A stretch of DNA of 64,000 bases from Spyradenecus sp045634445 (GTDB lineage: Bacteria > Verrucomicrobiota > Kiritimatiellia > RFP12 > DVOR01). The notes under the pieces were generated by a model, which saw nothing but the letters and a program-made list of their open reading frames with translations, ran no database searches and had not been told where the DNA came from. Positions 42,183-50,761 of this stretch are shown in pieces (the first letter of the stretch is position 1; each line of letters opens with the position of its first letter). The stretch spans positions 1-64,000 of the forward strand of contig JAZRAG010000014.1 in NCBI GenBank assembly GCA_045634445.1. The letters run 5' to 3'. The position numbers were made by a program, and so were the translations under genes.

Positions 42183-43160
42183 ATGGTACGTGGTGTTTCG
42201 CTTTTAAGTGGTGGCCTCGATTCAATGTTGGCGATTTGTATGCTTCGCGAACAGGGAATTGAGATGGAAGGCATTGTCTTTAAAAGTCCCTTTTTTGGAG
42301 TGGCTGGCGCTGAAAAGGCCGCGAAGCAACTCGGTGTGAAGTTGCACATTCTTGATTTTTCGGATGACATTTTGTCTTTGGTGAAGCATCCGCCGCATGG
42401 ATTTGGTGGAGCGATGAATCCGTGCATTGACTGTCATGCCGCGATGATTCGTCGTGCGGGTGAGTTTATGCGCGCTGGCGGGTATGATTTTGTCTCTACG
42501 GGTGAGGTTTTAAATCAACGCCCCATGTCGCAGAATCGTCGTAGTCTTGAAACGGTGGCAGAAACATCGGGTTTGAAGGGACTGTTATTGCGTCCGTTAT
42601 CCGCGCAACTCTTAGATCCCACAACGCCTGAATTGGATGGGCGTATTGACCGCACGCGTCTGGGCGCAATTTCGGGTCGTAATCGCCAACCCCAAATGGA
42701 GTTGGTGAAGCGTTATGGTTTGACGGACTATCCATCGCCAGCAGGTGGGTGTCTTTTGACAGAAAAGGGCTTTTGCCGTAAGTTGCGCGATCTCTTTGAC
42801 CATACCGAGGGGATTCCTGCGGTGGAGGATGTGGAGTTGCTCAAATTCTCGCGTCAGTTCCGTTTGCCAGATGGTGGCCGCATTATTGTGGGGCGTAATC
42901 GCTTGGATAACCTCGCTTTGAAGGCCTTGCGCAAACAGGGAAAGACGATTTTGCATACGGTGAATATTCCTGGGCCGACGGCGGCAGTCTTAGGGGATAT
43001 TCCAGAAAGCGATCTCTATCGCGCCGCGTCAATTATTGCCGACTATGGTGATAAGGGAACGTTGACCGACATTATTGTGAAGGTGATTACGCCTGAAGCA
43101 ACGCGTGAGATTACGGTGCAGCCGTTGCCGCGCGATACGTATCAACCCTGGATGCTGTAA
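42183..43160 (+). CDS. PP-loop ATP pyrophosphatase, tRNA-thiolation-like, with DUF814-type C-terminus
   Basis: The product has 325 residues from the ATG at 42183, nine bases after GAGGA. The N-terminus VSLLSGGLDSMLAICMLRE is a PP-loop as in MnmA and ThiI. AMNPCIDCHAAMIRRA provides paired cysteines, and YPSPAGGCLLTEKGFCRKL begins a second region. That region, with FRLPDGGRIIVGRNRLDN, resembles the NFACT-R/DUF814 module found in MnmA-like proteins of anaerobes. A role in tRNA sulfur modification is likely but the position modified is not known. A TATACT at 42133-42138 may be its -10. Confidence 0.7.
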   Translation: MVRGVSLLSGGLDSMLAICMLREQGIEMEGIVFKSPFFGVAGAEKAAKQLGVKLHILDFSDDILSLVKHPPHGFGGAMNPCIDCHAAMIRRAGEFMRAGGYDFVSTGEVLNQRPMSQNRRSLETVAETSGLKGLLLRPLSAQLLDPTTPELDGRIDRTRLGAISGRNRQPQMELVKRYGLTDYPSPAGGCLLTEKGFCRKLRDLFDHTEGIPAVEDVELLKFSRQFRLPDGGRIIVGRNRLDNLALKALRKQGKTILHTVNIPGPTAAVLGDIPESDLYRAASIIADYGDKGTLTDIIVKVITPEATREITVQPLPRDTYQPWML

Positions 43161-43185
43161 TTCATTTTAATACGGAGGATAGAAC

Positions 43186-44967
43186 ATGAAGACGATGGTA
43201 CGCAATACTTTGATGGCTACGCTTGGCTTCTGCGTGACAGCATGCGCTGTGGCTCAGACGAAGTTTGTGGCTGCAGATTATGGCATTGCGCCTGGAAAGG
43301 CGTTTAAGGCGGCCGATGTGGAGCGTCTCCTTGCCGATGTGAAGGCGGCAAAGGGCGCTAAAAAGTTGGTATTTGAAGCCGGTACGTATGATGTAGGTGC
43401 AGAGCAGTGCCAAACGCGTACGTGGTTTATCTCAAATCATGACCAGGTGAATCCGCGTAAAGTCTTCTTGCCGCTTGAAGGGCAGACGGATCTCGAGGTG
43501 GAGGGAAATGGCGCATTCTTCAATTTGAAGGGGCGTATTATTCCTGTGGGGATTTGGGACTCGAAGCAGGTCTGCGTCAAGGATGTGACGGTGGATTATG
43601 AAATCCCGATGATTACGCAGGTGAACTTCACGGCGGTGGATGCTGCTGCAAAGACGGTGACCTTCCGCCCGATTAAAGGGACGCAGACAGAACTTGTTAA
43701 TGGTCGCCTTTACTTCAAGGGTTACGATTTCGTGAACTCTCCAGGTGGCGGTATTTTGTTTGAAGCCGATGGACGCATCGCCTACCGCACGAGTGACTGC
43801 GGCTTTAACCTTGGGAATGTGACTGCAAATGCAGATGGCACCTTCACGGCGGCACATTGCGCAAATGGCGCCTTTAAGGTCGGGCAGAATATGGCGTTGC
43901 GCGCGTGGGATCGTCCTGCGCCTGGCTTCGTGGTGTCGGACTCTGAAGATGTGAAATTGTTATCGATTACGATGCATTACGCTGATGGTATGGGATTGCT
44001 CTGCCAGAGTACGAAGAATATTGTGGTCAATCAGTACAATGTGGTTCCGAACAAGGCAAAGGGCCGCGTCTTCTCGACACAGGCAGATGCGACGCACTTC
44101 TCGGGATGCTGGGGACATATTTTCTCGCTCGACAGTGTTTATCAAGGCATGATGGATGACGCAATTAATGTGCACGGCACCTATTTGCGCGTTCAGAAGC
44201 GTATCGATGATAAGACGCTTGAGTGCGCTTACATGCATCCGCAGGCTTATGGTTTCTCCTGGGGTAAGCCGGGTGAAAAGGTGATTTTCATCAAGTCGCG
44301 TGAAATGGCGATGATGTATGACACCGAGAATATTTTGGAAGACATTACGCCGATTGACCAACCGACCATCGTAGGTGCAAAGGTCTTCCGTTTGACCTTT
44401 AAGAATGCGCTTCCTGAGGCCGTGGATCCGACGAAGGTGGCGATTGGCATTGAAAACCTCACTCGCACGCCTTCGGTGAGCTTTGTCGCTAATGTCGTGA
44501 TGGATAACCGTGCCCGTGGCGCCCTCTTCTCTACGCCTCAGACGGTGGTCTGCACCAACAACATCTTTGACCACATCTCTGGTAGCGGCATCTTGCTCTG
44601 CGGCGACTGCAATGGTTGGTACGAAACGGGCGCTTGCACCGATGTGCTCATTGCTGAAAACACCTTCGTGAATGCGTTGACTTCGCCCTTCCAATTCACC
44701 GAAGCAGTCATCTCGATCTGCCCTGAAATCCCTGAGATTAAGGAAGATTCGCCGTATTTGCATCGTAATATCACGATTAAGGACAACGTCTTTGCAGCGT
44801 TTGACAAGCCGCTCGTCTTTGCCAAGAGTGTGGATGGTTTGGTCATCAAGGACAATGTCTTTGTGAAAACCGACACCTATGCGCCCTATCACTGGCATAA
44901 GGAATGGTTGACGCTTCGCCACTGCAAAAATGTGGATGCAGACGCACCGCGTGGTTGGAACGAATAA
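43186..44967 (+). CDS. Exported GH110-like alpha-galactosidase, parallel beta-helix
   Basis: This is a 593-residue protein with a signal peptide ending near CAVAQT. The middle and C-terminal parts resemble GH110 alpha-1,3-galactosidases: DATHFSGCWGHIFSLD, QGMMDDAINVHGTYLRV, VMDNRARGALFSTPQTVVC and SGSGILLCGDCNGWYETGAC. They lie within a parallel beta-helix. Family members cleave terminal alpha-1,3-linked galactose, for example from blood-group B-type glycans. With the sulfatase this suggests growth on host mucin or animal glycans. GGAGG precedes the start. Sugar specificity is inferred from family resemblance only. Confidence 0.8.
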   Translation: MKTMVRNTLMATLGFCVTACAVAQTKFVAADYGIAPGKAFKAADVERLLADVKAAKGAKKLVFEAGTYDVGAEQCQTRTWFISNHDQVNPRKVFLPLEGQTDLEVEGNGAFFNLKGRIIPVGIWDSKQVCVKDVTVDYEIPMITQVNFTAVDAAAKTVTFRPIKGTQTELVNGRLYFKGYDFVNSPGGGILFEADGRIAYRTSDCGFNLGNVTANADGTFTAAHCANGAFKVGQNMALRAWDRPAPGFVVSDSEDVKLLSITMHYADGMGLLCQSTKNIVVNQYNVVPNKAKGRVFSTQADATHFSGCWGHIFSLDSVYQGMMDDAINVHGTYLRVQKRIDDKTLECAYMHPQAYGFSWGKPGEKVIFIKSREMAMMYDTENILEDITPIDQPTIVGAKVFRLTFKNALPEAVDPTKVAIGIENLTRTPSVSFVANVVMDNRARGALFSTPQTVVCTNNIFDHISGSGILLCGDCNGWYETGACTDVLIAENTFVNALTSPFQFTEAVISICPEIPEIKEDSPYLHRNITIKDNVFAAFDKPLVFAKSVDGLVIKDNVFVKTDTYAPYHWHKEWLTLRHCKNVDADAPRGWNE

Positions 44968-44984
44968 GCGGGTAGGGCAACGGC

Positions 44985-45608
44985 ATGAAGTTTTTGATTA
45001 CGGCAGGCCCTACGCGCGAACCGCTTGATCCAGTGCGTTTTATCTCGAATCGCTCCACGGGGAAGATGGGCTTTGCCCTCGCGCAAGCTGCCGCAGAAGC
45101 TGGTCACGAGGTGACGCTTATCGCGGGCCCCGTGACGCTTCCCACGCCTGAAAAGGTGACGCGCGTAGATGTGGAAACTGCGCTCCAGATGTTGGACGCT
45201 GTTGAAACTCACCTGCCTGCAGCGGAGGTTTATATCTCTTGCGCAGCAGTCGCGGATTGGCGTCCTGCAAATTACTCGCCTGTAAAGTTGAAGAAGGCTG
45301 GCATGGACGGCATGATTCAACTTGTGCGCAATCCTGACATTTTGAAGACGATTCGCCCCTTAAAAGGCGACAAAATCTTCGTTGGGTTTGCTGCTGAAAC
45401 AGGCGTGCCTGATGCGGAAGCTACACGTAAACTGAATGAAAAAGGGCTTGATTTCATTGTTGCGAATGATGTCACTGCGCCAGGAGCAGGCTTTGCCACA
45501 GATACTAATCGTGTGACCTTGCTCTTTCCTGATGGTTCGCGAGAAGAACTTCCGTTGGATTCAAAACTCGCCATTGCCAAACAAATCATTGCGCGCATTG
45601 CACGCTAA
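44985..45608 (+). CDS. coaB: Stand-alone phosphopantothenoylcysteine synthetase (CoaB domain)
   Basis: The 207-residue protein covers only the CoaB half of the usual CoaBC fusion. ITAGPTREPLDPVRFISNRS starts it, then TGKMGFALAQAAAEAGHEVT, SCAAVADWRP and KLNEKGLDFIVANDV. It ligates cysteine to 4'-phosphopantothenate. The decarboxylase (CoaC) half is absent here, so it must be encoded elsewhere. Bacterial CoaB is usually fused, whereas stand-alone forms occur in streptococci and some other lineages. The gene starts 17 bases after GH110 and a bidirectional terminator follows. Confidence 0.88.
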   Translation: MKFLITAGPTREPLDPVRFISNRSTGKMGFALAQAAAEAGHEVTLIAGPVTLPTPEKVTRVDVETALQMLDAVETHLPAAEVYISCAAVADWRPANYSPVKLKKAGMDGMIQLVRNPDILKTIRPLKGDKIFVGFAAETGVPDAEATRKLNEKGLDFIVANDVTAPGAGFATDTNRVTLLFPDGSREELPLDSKLAIAKQIIARIAR

Positions 45609-45626
45609 GGTTTGCGAAAGTTAAAT

Positions 45627-45662
45627 AAAAAGAGGACGCACAATCGTGGCGTCCTCTTTTTT
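45627..45662. terminator. Bidirectional terminator
   Basis: AAAAGAGGACGC (45627-45638) pairs with GCGTCCTCTTTT (45649-45660) around a 10-base loop, with A- and T-runs on both sides. It serves the convergent coaB and Dabb genes. Confidence 0.92.
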
Positions 45663-45692
45663 ATCCACATGTTAAATGGAAATGTGAGCTGA

Positions 45693-45989
45693 TTAAGCTT
45701 CAAAATCAAGGCAGAGACGCACCTCAGTGTAAGGGCGTACATCGCGATCAGCCACTTCTACATGTGCTGGGTGTGTCGCGTAAGCCTTCAGCGCCGCTTC
45801 GTCCACAAAGGTGGAGTCTAACATCACATCGGCGTTAGAAGAGGGGAGACCTTGCGTCTGGACTTTAATCTCAACAAGACCTGGAATGATCCCTTGTAAG
45901 CCTTCAAGGCCTGCTTTAATGCCAGCTTTGACCGTTTCGGGAGCAGAAAGATCGCCCTTTAACTTCCAGAGAATGATGTGCTTAACCAT
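45693..45989 (-). CDS. Dabb-domain (stress-responsive A/B barrel) protein
   Basis: The 98-residue protein is a dimeric alpha-beta barrel type. MVKHIILWKLKG opens it, GIIPGLVEIKVQTQ and DVMLDSTFVDEAALKAYATH follow in the centre, and the typical HPAHVEVADRDVRPY motif closes it. Family members form small ferredoxin-like dimers and have varied or unknown activities. It is a single gene on the minus strand, convergent with coaB. Confidence 0.9.
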   Translation of the reverse strand: MVKHIILWKLKGDLSAPETVKAGIKAGLEGLQGIIPGLVEIKVQTQGLPSSNADVMLDSTFVDEAALKAYATHPAHVEVADRDVRPYTEVRLCLDFEA

Positions 45990-46231
45990 CTTTTTAAATC
46001 CTTTTGGGTTGGGTTTAAGTGAGTACGCGCAGAATGTTACTCGTTTTCACTACGGAGGCGTAAAGTAATGAAAATATTATAATACAGCGCGTTCTCAAAA
46101 AAGCCAAGTAAGGAAGAAATATTTAATCTTTTTGTATCGCGTAAAATCAGGGTGCAAACAGTTAAAATGTGGTACACTATATGTGATAATGTTTTAATGG
46201 TTTAACCAGAGTCACAAGAAAGGATATTGCG

Positions 46232-47029
46232 ATGGCAAATCTTGTGGAGCGAAAAGATTGGGAAAAACCCGACGTGCGATGCTTGAGTAAGGGTCGCGCT
46301 GGGAATGCCAGAGTCTACCTGCTTGAAGCGGCGGGTAAGAAAATTGTAATTAAAGACTTCCGTAAGAGCCCATGGTGGATTCGTTGGACATGGGGACGTT
46401 GGATGGCAGGACACGAATATCGATTGATGAAGTGTCTTGATGGTCTGAAAGGTGTGCCGCAAAATGTCTTTCGTGTAGATGCCTATTCCTTTGGGATGGA
46501 TTTCTTAGAAGGTATGACCTTTGGTGACTACAATCAGACGAATGCGTATGTTTTCCGTGGCGAGCTTCCTCCAGAAGCGCAGTTGCCGCATTTGTCGTTG
46601 TACTATTTCCGTGATTTGGAACGCCTCGTGTGTGCGATGCATCGCCGCCGTGTCACGCATTTGGATACGCGTAATGCGAAGAATGTGCTTATTTTGCCAG
46701 GCGAAAAGCCGGCATTGATTGACTTCCAGTCGGGCGTCTATTTGCGTAAGTGGTATCCGCGTTGGTTCCGCAAGATTTTGTTGCTCGCAGATTTGTCTTC
46801 AATTTATAAGCACTATTATCATCACTGCTTTGATGTCGACGGCAATCTCAATGAAGGGCCTGGCGCTTTTCCTGAAAATCGTGCACGTCTCTTTATGGCG
46901 CATTTGCGTCTGCGCAGCTTGTGGATGTTGAAGGGGTATAGCTTCTTGAACAAACGCAAAAAGAAGGCTTACGAACGCTTCTTCTTAGAACGCTTTGGCC
47001 ACTTGCAGCAGAAGAAGAGGAGGTCGTAA
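46232..47029 (+). CDS. Kinase-fold protein, lipopolysaccharide-kinase/RIO-like
   Basis: The 265-residue protein shows an atypical kinase core. A Lys in KKIVIKDF could be the ATP-binding lysine. The motif THLDTRNAKNVLI is the HxDxxxxN catalytic loop, and ALIDFQSG stands in the DFG position. The pattern resembles WaaP/KdkA-type lipopolysaccharide kinases and RIO-like folds. It may phosphorylate a sugar on envelope glycolipid, but no LPS gene is adjacent. It is followed by corA after one base, with GAGGAGG at its own 3' end serving that gene. Confidence 0.65.
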   Translation: MANLVERKDWEKPDVRCLSKGRAGNARVYLLEAAGKKIVIKDFRKSPWWIRWTWGRWMAGHEYRLMKCLDGLKGVPQNVFRVDAYSFGMDFLEGMTFGDYNQTNAYVFRGELPPEAQLPHLSLYYFRDLERLVCAMHRRRVTHLDTRNAKNVLILPGEKPALIDFQSGVYLRKWYPRWFRKILLLADLSSIYKHYYHHCFDVDGNLNEGPGAFPENRARLFMAHLRLRSLWMLKGYSFLNKRKKKAYERFFLERFGHLQQKKRRS

Positions 47030-47030
47030 G

Positions 47031-47978
47031 ATGCTTTCCATCTATCAATGGGTTAATGGTAGCTTGCGCGAGGTGGTGACGCCTGATGGTCCCTGCTGGA
47101 TTAACTTAGCAGATCCCTCAACGGAAGAAATCTTGCGCGTGCAGACGCTTACGGGTGTTTCGCGAGAATTCCTCTCTGACCCGCTCGACCGAGACGAACG
47201 TCCGCGTATGGATGTTGATGATGATGGCACTGTTCTCATCGTTGTACACATTCCGTACCATGAACCCGATGAAAACTTGCATCCGTTCAACACCCTACCG
47301 CTTGGTGTGGTGCACACGTCCAATGCTGTGATTACGGTCTGTAACCGTTCGACGCCGATTGCGGCCTCCTTCTTGGATCAGATTCGCCGCGTTTGCCCGC
47401 CAGAACAGAAATTCCGCTTTACCTTCCACCTCTTGTGGCATGCTGCAATTCTTTACTTGCGCTATTTGCGCGATATCCGTCAGCGTGCAGATATGGTGGA
47501 ACAGGAACTTCACGAGTCCATTTCAAATGAAGGCTTGATGCGCCTTTTGAATATTGAAAAGTCGCTCGTTTACTTCACGACCTCGTTGAAGGCTGACGAT
47601 ATCTTGTTGAGCCGTATTCGTACGACGCGTCAACTTGAAATTGACGAAGATGATTTAGACGTTCTTGAAGATGTGCGCATTGAATATCAGCAAGCCTTGG
47701 AAATGGCAAGCATTCATAGCAACATTTTGACAGGTACGTTGGATGCCTTCGCTTCAATTATCAGCAACAACCTCAACAATGTCATGAAGTTCTTGACCTC
47801 CATGACGATTGTGTTGACAGTGCCGATGTTGATTGCTTCAATTTTCGGCATGAATACGTGGTTGCCCTTTGCCAATGCTGAACATTGGGGGGCGCTCGGC
47901 TTCTGCGTCATTATGGGTATTGCTGTTTTGCTCATTGTCGTGACGGTCTTCTTCTTCGCGAGACGGCGATTCTTCTAA
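47031..47978 (+). CDS. corA: CorA-like magnesium/metal-ion channel
   Basis: The product has 315 residues from the ATG at 47031, seven to eight bases after GAGGAGG. A cytoplasmic domain of about 240 residues contains LADPSTEEILRVQTLTGVS and a long helix with RLLNIEKSLVYFTTSLKAD. Two membrane helices follow, with the pore motif FGMN at the end of the first (IASIFGMNTWLPFA). It conducts Mg2+ and similar divalent ions as a pentamer. Length and order match CorA. The DUF2851 gene starts 18 bases downstream. Confidence 0.93.
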   Translation: MLSIYQWVNGSLREVVTPDGPCWINLADPSTEEILRVQTLTGVSREFLSDPLDRDERPRMDVDDDGTVLIVVHIPYHEPDENLHPFNTLPLGVVHTSNAVITVCNRSTPIAASFLDQIRRVCPPEQKFRFTFHLLWHAAILYLRYLRDIRQRADMVEQELHESISNEGLMRLLNIEKSLVYFTTSLKADDILLSRIRTTRQLEIDEDDLDVLEDVRIEYQQALEMASIHSNILTGTLDAFASIISNNLNNVMKFLTSMTIVLTVPMLIASIFGMNTWLPFANAEHWGALGFCVIMGIAVLLIVVTVFFFARRRFF

Positions 47979-47996
47979 TGCGGAGAAGTTTCTCGC

Positions 47997-49292
47997 ATGC
48001 AGCACCTTGAGCCATTCAAACGACTCGCCTCTCAGTATGAAACGCTGAGGGGCGCGTCTGCTCAAGCGCTCGAAGAGGGTGAGGGAGGGGAGGTCCTCGG
48101 AAATGAGTATTCCCTTCAACAACTGTGGCATCATCAAGCCTTTGAAAACCGCGTCTTACATTTAACCGATGGCTCTGCGCTTGAAGTGGTTGAACCGGGC
48201 CGTTGGAATCATGCAGAAGGCCCTGATTTTAAAGATGCCATTCTCATTATTGCAGGGGAACTCCGTCGCGGAGACATTGAACTTCATGTGCGCCCCTCGG
48301 ATTGGGATGCACACGGCCATGCCACAGACCCCGCGTATGGCAATCTCATTTTGCACGTGACGTGGTATGAGAAGCCCCTCGCAAAGACCCTTTTCCCGCA
48401 AGTGCCCTCTCTTTCGCTTGCGCAGAATTTTCCTGAATACGAAGTTTTTACAGAATTGCATCGTGGTCTCTCTGCTGATGCGAATGGCATGACACATCCA
48501 TGCCTCGCGCACTTTCAAAAGGATGCGATTGCGTTTGACCGTCTCTTGTGTTCGGCAGGTTACTACCGTTTGATGGCGAAGACAAATCGCTTCATTGAAA
48601 GTCTTCAAGCCGAAGATGCGACTCAAGTATTCTATGAAAATTTGATGGCGACAATGGGGTATAGTCGTAACGCTGAACCCTTCCGTCGATTGGCAAAAGA
48701 ATACCCCTTATCGCTCTTGGCGCCCTTTTCAACGAAGCGTCGTTTTGCGATTCTTGCGCGCGTGGCAGGGTTGCTCTCTGAAAACCATCGTGAATTATGG
48801 GATTTGTGGTGGAATAGTGGCATTCGACCTCCGATGGAACCCTTCATCTGGAATTTTAAAGGGTTGCGTCCGCAAAATCACCCTTTTAGACGATTAGCGG
48901 GTGCATTAGGGATCCTGCAACACCTTTCAACGTTGTTGGAACTGCCCTTTACGGAATTGCCGACTGCCATATTAGCGGCTTCAGAGGTCTTGCGCGCAGA
49001 AATTGGCTCGAAGACTGCTTTGGTGGGGCTCAAGCGCGCCACGGTGGTGATGATTAACCTCTTTGTGCCCTATCGCCTTGCATTAGGCGCGCTTTCAGAA
49101 CGTCAATTGCAAGCCTTGCCAGGAGAGGATATTTCAATGCCGATGCGAGAAACCTGGCTGCGTCTGACAGGGAAACGTACTGGAGTGCCTAAAGATGGTT
49201 TGCGCCAACAAGGTCTTTTACAGATTTACGCTGATTTTTGTCATAACCCGCGCATTGTTTGTGCAACATGTCCCTTGTTGAAGAAGATGTGA
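47997..49292 (+). CDS. DUF2851-family protein
   Basis: The 431-residue protein matches the DUF2851 pattern: EYSLQQLWHHQAFENRVLHL, then DFKDAILIIAGELRRGDIELHV and HPSDWDAHGH-type residues (here VRPSDWDAHGHATDPAYGNL). The C-terminal ends with paired cysteines in CATCPLLKKM. The function is unknown. This family occurs in Bacteroidota and PVC genomes. It is followed, after 35 bases, by an FHA protein. Confidence 0.85.
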   Translation: MQHLEPFKRLASQYETLRGASAQALEEGEGGEVLGNEYSLQQLWHHQAFENRVLHLTDGSALEVVEPGRWNHAEGPDFKDAILIIAGELRRGDIELHVRPSDWDAHGHATDPAYGNLILHVTWYEKPLAKTLFPQVPSLSLAQNFPEYEVFTELHRGLSADANGMTHPCLAHFQKDAIAFDRLLCSAGYYRLMAKTNRFIESLQAEDATQVFYENLMATMGYSRNAEPFRRLAKEYPLSLLAPFSTKRRFAILARVAGLLSENHRELWDLWWNSGIRPPMEPFIWNFKGLRPQNHPFRRLAGALGILQHLSTLLELPFTELPTAILAASEVLRAEIGSKTALVGLKRATVVMINLFVPYRLALGALSERQLQALPGEDISMPMRETWLRLTGKRTGVPKDGLRQQGLLQIYADFCHNPRIVCATCPLLKKM

Positions 49293-49327
49293 TTGCGGGA
49301 ATGGATGTTTTAATGGATGGAGTGAAT

Positions 49328-50758
49328 ATGGAAAACGCACTATACCTCATCTCAGTGGCAGGCCCAAATGCGGGGAAGAAGTTCGCTGTTTCAACAGCTG
49401 GCGCGACGTTGGGTCGTTCAAGAACTTCAACGATTTGTTTGGAAGACTCCGCTTTGTCGCGTCAACATTGTCAAATTACCTTTTCTCCCACTCCGCAGGT
49501 GGCCGACTTGGACTCCTCAAATGGCACGCTTTTAAATGGTACGCCGTTGACCAATGTGCCCACACCGCTTGCGAATGGTGATGTTCTTTCAATGGGTGAA
49601 TGGATTTTCCGCGTTGAAATCGTAGCGCCCGTATCGCAAGTGCAACCTGTATCCGTTGAACCTAAGCCGGCTGCCGCACCTGTTACAGAAGCAACGCCCC
49701 CAATTACGCTCTTTGGGGAAGAACAACCGTCAGCATCTGCCTCAGCACCAACGCAGGTGGAGAAGCCTCAAACACTCTTTGATCACAGTGATGAAGAGAA
49801 GCCGCTTCCCTCTGGCGGATTTAACATTAAGCGTTTAATTCTTCCAATTGTGGCCGTGGTGACCTTGGCCCTCGGCGTAACGTTCCTTGTGATGGGGACA
49901 GGCGAAGAGGAGAGTGCAACGCGTCAAGTTCGTAATTTGCCACCAACTACGCGTCAGGTGGAATTTTCGTATGAACGTTTTGTAACGGATGCACGCCATC
50001 TTTTCCGTTATACATTGTCCTATGACGCACCTACAAATGTGCTCTTCTTGGAGGTGAATGACTTAGGGGATGCGGATCGTAGTTTCACAAAGAAATTAGA
50101 ACTTCCCAAGGACGCGAAAGATCTTTTGACGAAAATGATTTTAGAGATGGAACTCGATAAAATCGGTGAAATCTTCCGCGAACAGAGTGAGGATGGTATT
50201 TCGGTAGAGCGTCGCACAGTCACCATTGTGCGGGGGTCAGATGTGTGGACGCGTACCGCTGAAAATGTGAAGAATCTGAATACAAAGCACGTCGCATTTA
50301 GCAAGGTGTGCGATCAATTAGAAACCTTCGCAAAGAACGAATTGAAGGTCTGGGCGGCCGAGTATTCCATTGATGAACTCGCGAAAATGGCTGCTGAACA
50401 ATTGGAAGTCGCCAAACGTTATTGGGAACAACGTGACTTGGGCGATGAAAAGCTTTGGTTTGCAATTGTGGCATATCGAAAGGGAATCTCGGCATTAGAC
50501 ACCTTAAATCCGAAGCCTGCGATGATTACGGAGCTCTCGGATGGCTTGTTTGAAGCGGAAGCCCTCTTGGCAAAGCGTTATGAAGATAGCCTCTTCCAGG
50601 TTGAACAAGCAATGAATACCCAACAGTATGAAGTGGCGATGCAACATCTTCAGAAGATTTTGCGAATGATTCCAGATCGCGATGATTCGCGTCATGGTCA
50701 AGCCTCTGAAAAATTGTTGATGGTAGAACGTCGCCGTGGTATGAAAGGAGGACGTTAA
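49328..50758 (+). CDS. FHA-domain membrane protein
   Basis: From the ATG at 49328 (GGATGGAG just upstream) the product has 476 residues. An FHA domain (about 4-95) shows GRSRTSTICLEDSALSRQHC and DLDSSNGTLLNGTPL, which bind phosphothreonine. A Pro/Ala/Thr-rich linker leads to a membrane helix (about 167-190) and a long periplasmic helical region. The domain could read phosphorylation by the Ser/Thr kinase at 9881-12301. The next gene, three bases on, encodes a PEGA protein. Earlier in-frame starts at 49268 or 49304 are possible but lack a site. Confidence 0.85.
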   Translation: MENALYLISVAGPNAGKKFAVSTAGATLGRSRTSTICLEDSALSRQHCQITFSPTPQVADLDSSNGTLLNGTPLTNVPTPLANGDVLSMGEWIFRVEIVAPVSQVQPVSVEPKPAAAPVTEATPPITLFGEEQPSASASAPTQVEKPQTLFDHSDEEKPLPSGGFNIKRLILPIVAVVTLALGVTFLVMGTGEEESATRQVRNLPPTTRQVEFSYERFVTDARHLFRYTLSYDAPTNVLFLEVNDLGDADRSFTKKLELPKDAKDLLTKMILEMELDKIGEIFREQSEDGISVERRTVTIVRGSDVWTRTAENVKNLNTKHVAFSKVCDQLETFAKNELKVWAAEYSIDELAKMAAEQLEVAKRYWEQRDLGDEKLWFAIVAYRKGISALDTLNPKPAMITELSDGLFEAEALLAKRYEDSLFQVEQAMNTQQYEVAMQHLQKILRMIPDRDDSRHGQASEKLLMVERRRGMKGGR

Positions 50759-50761
50759 AAG

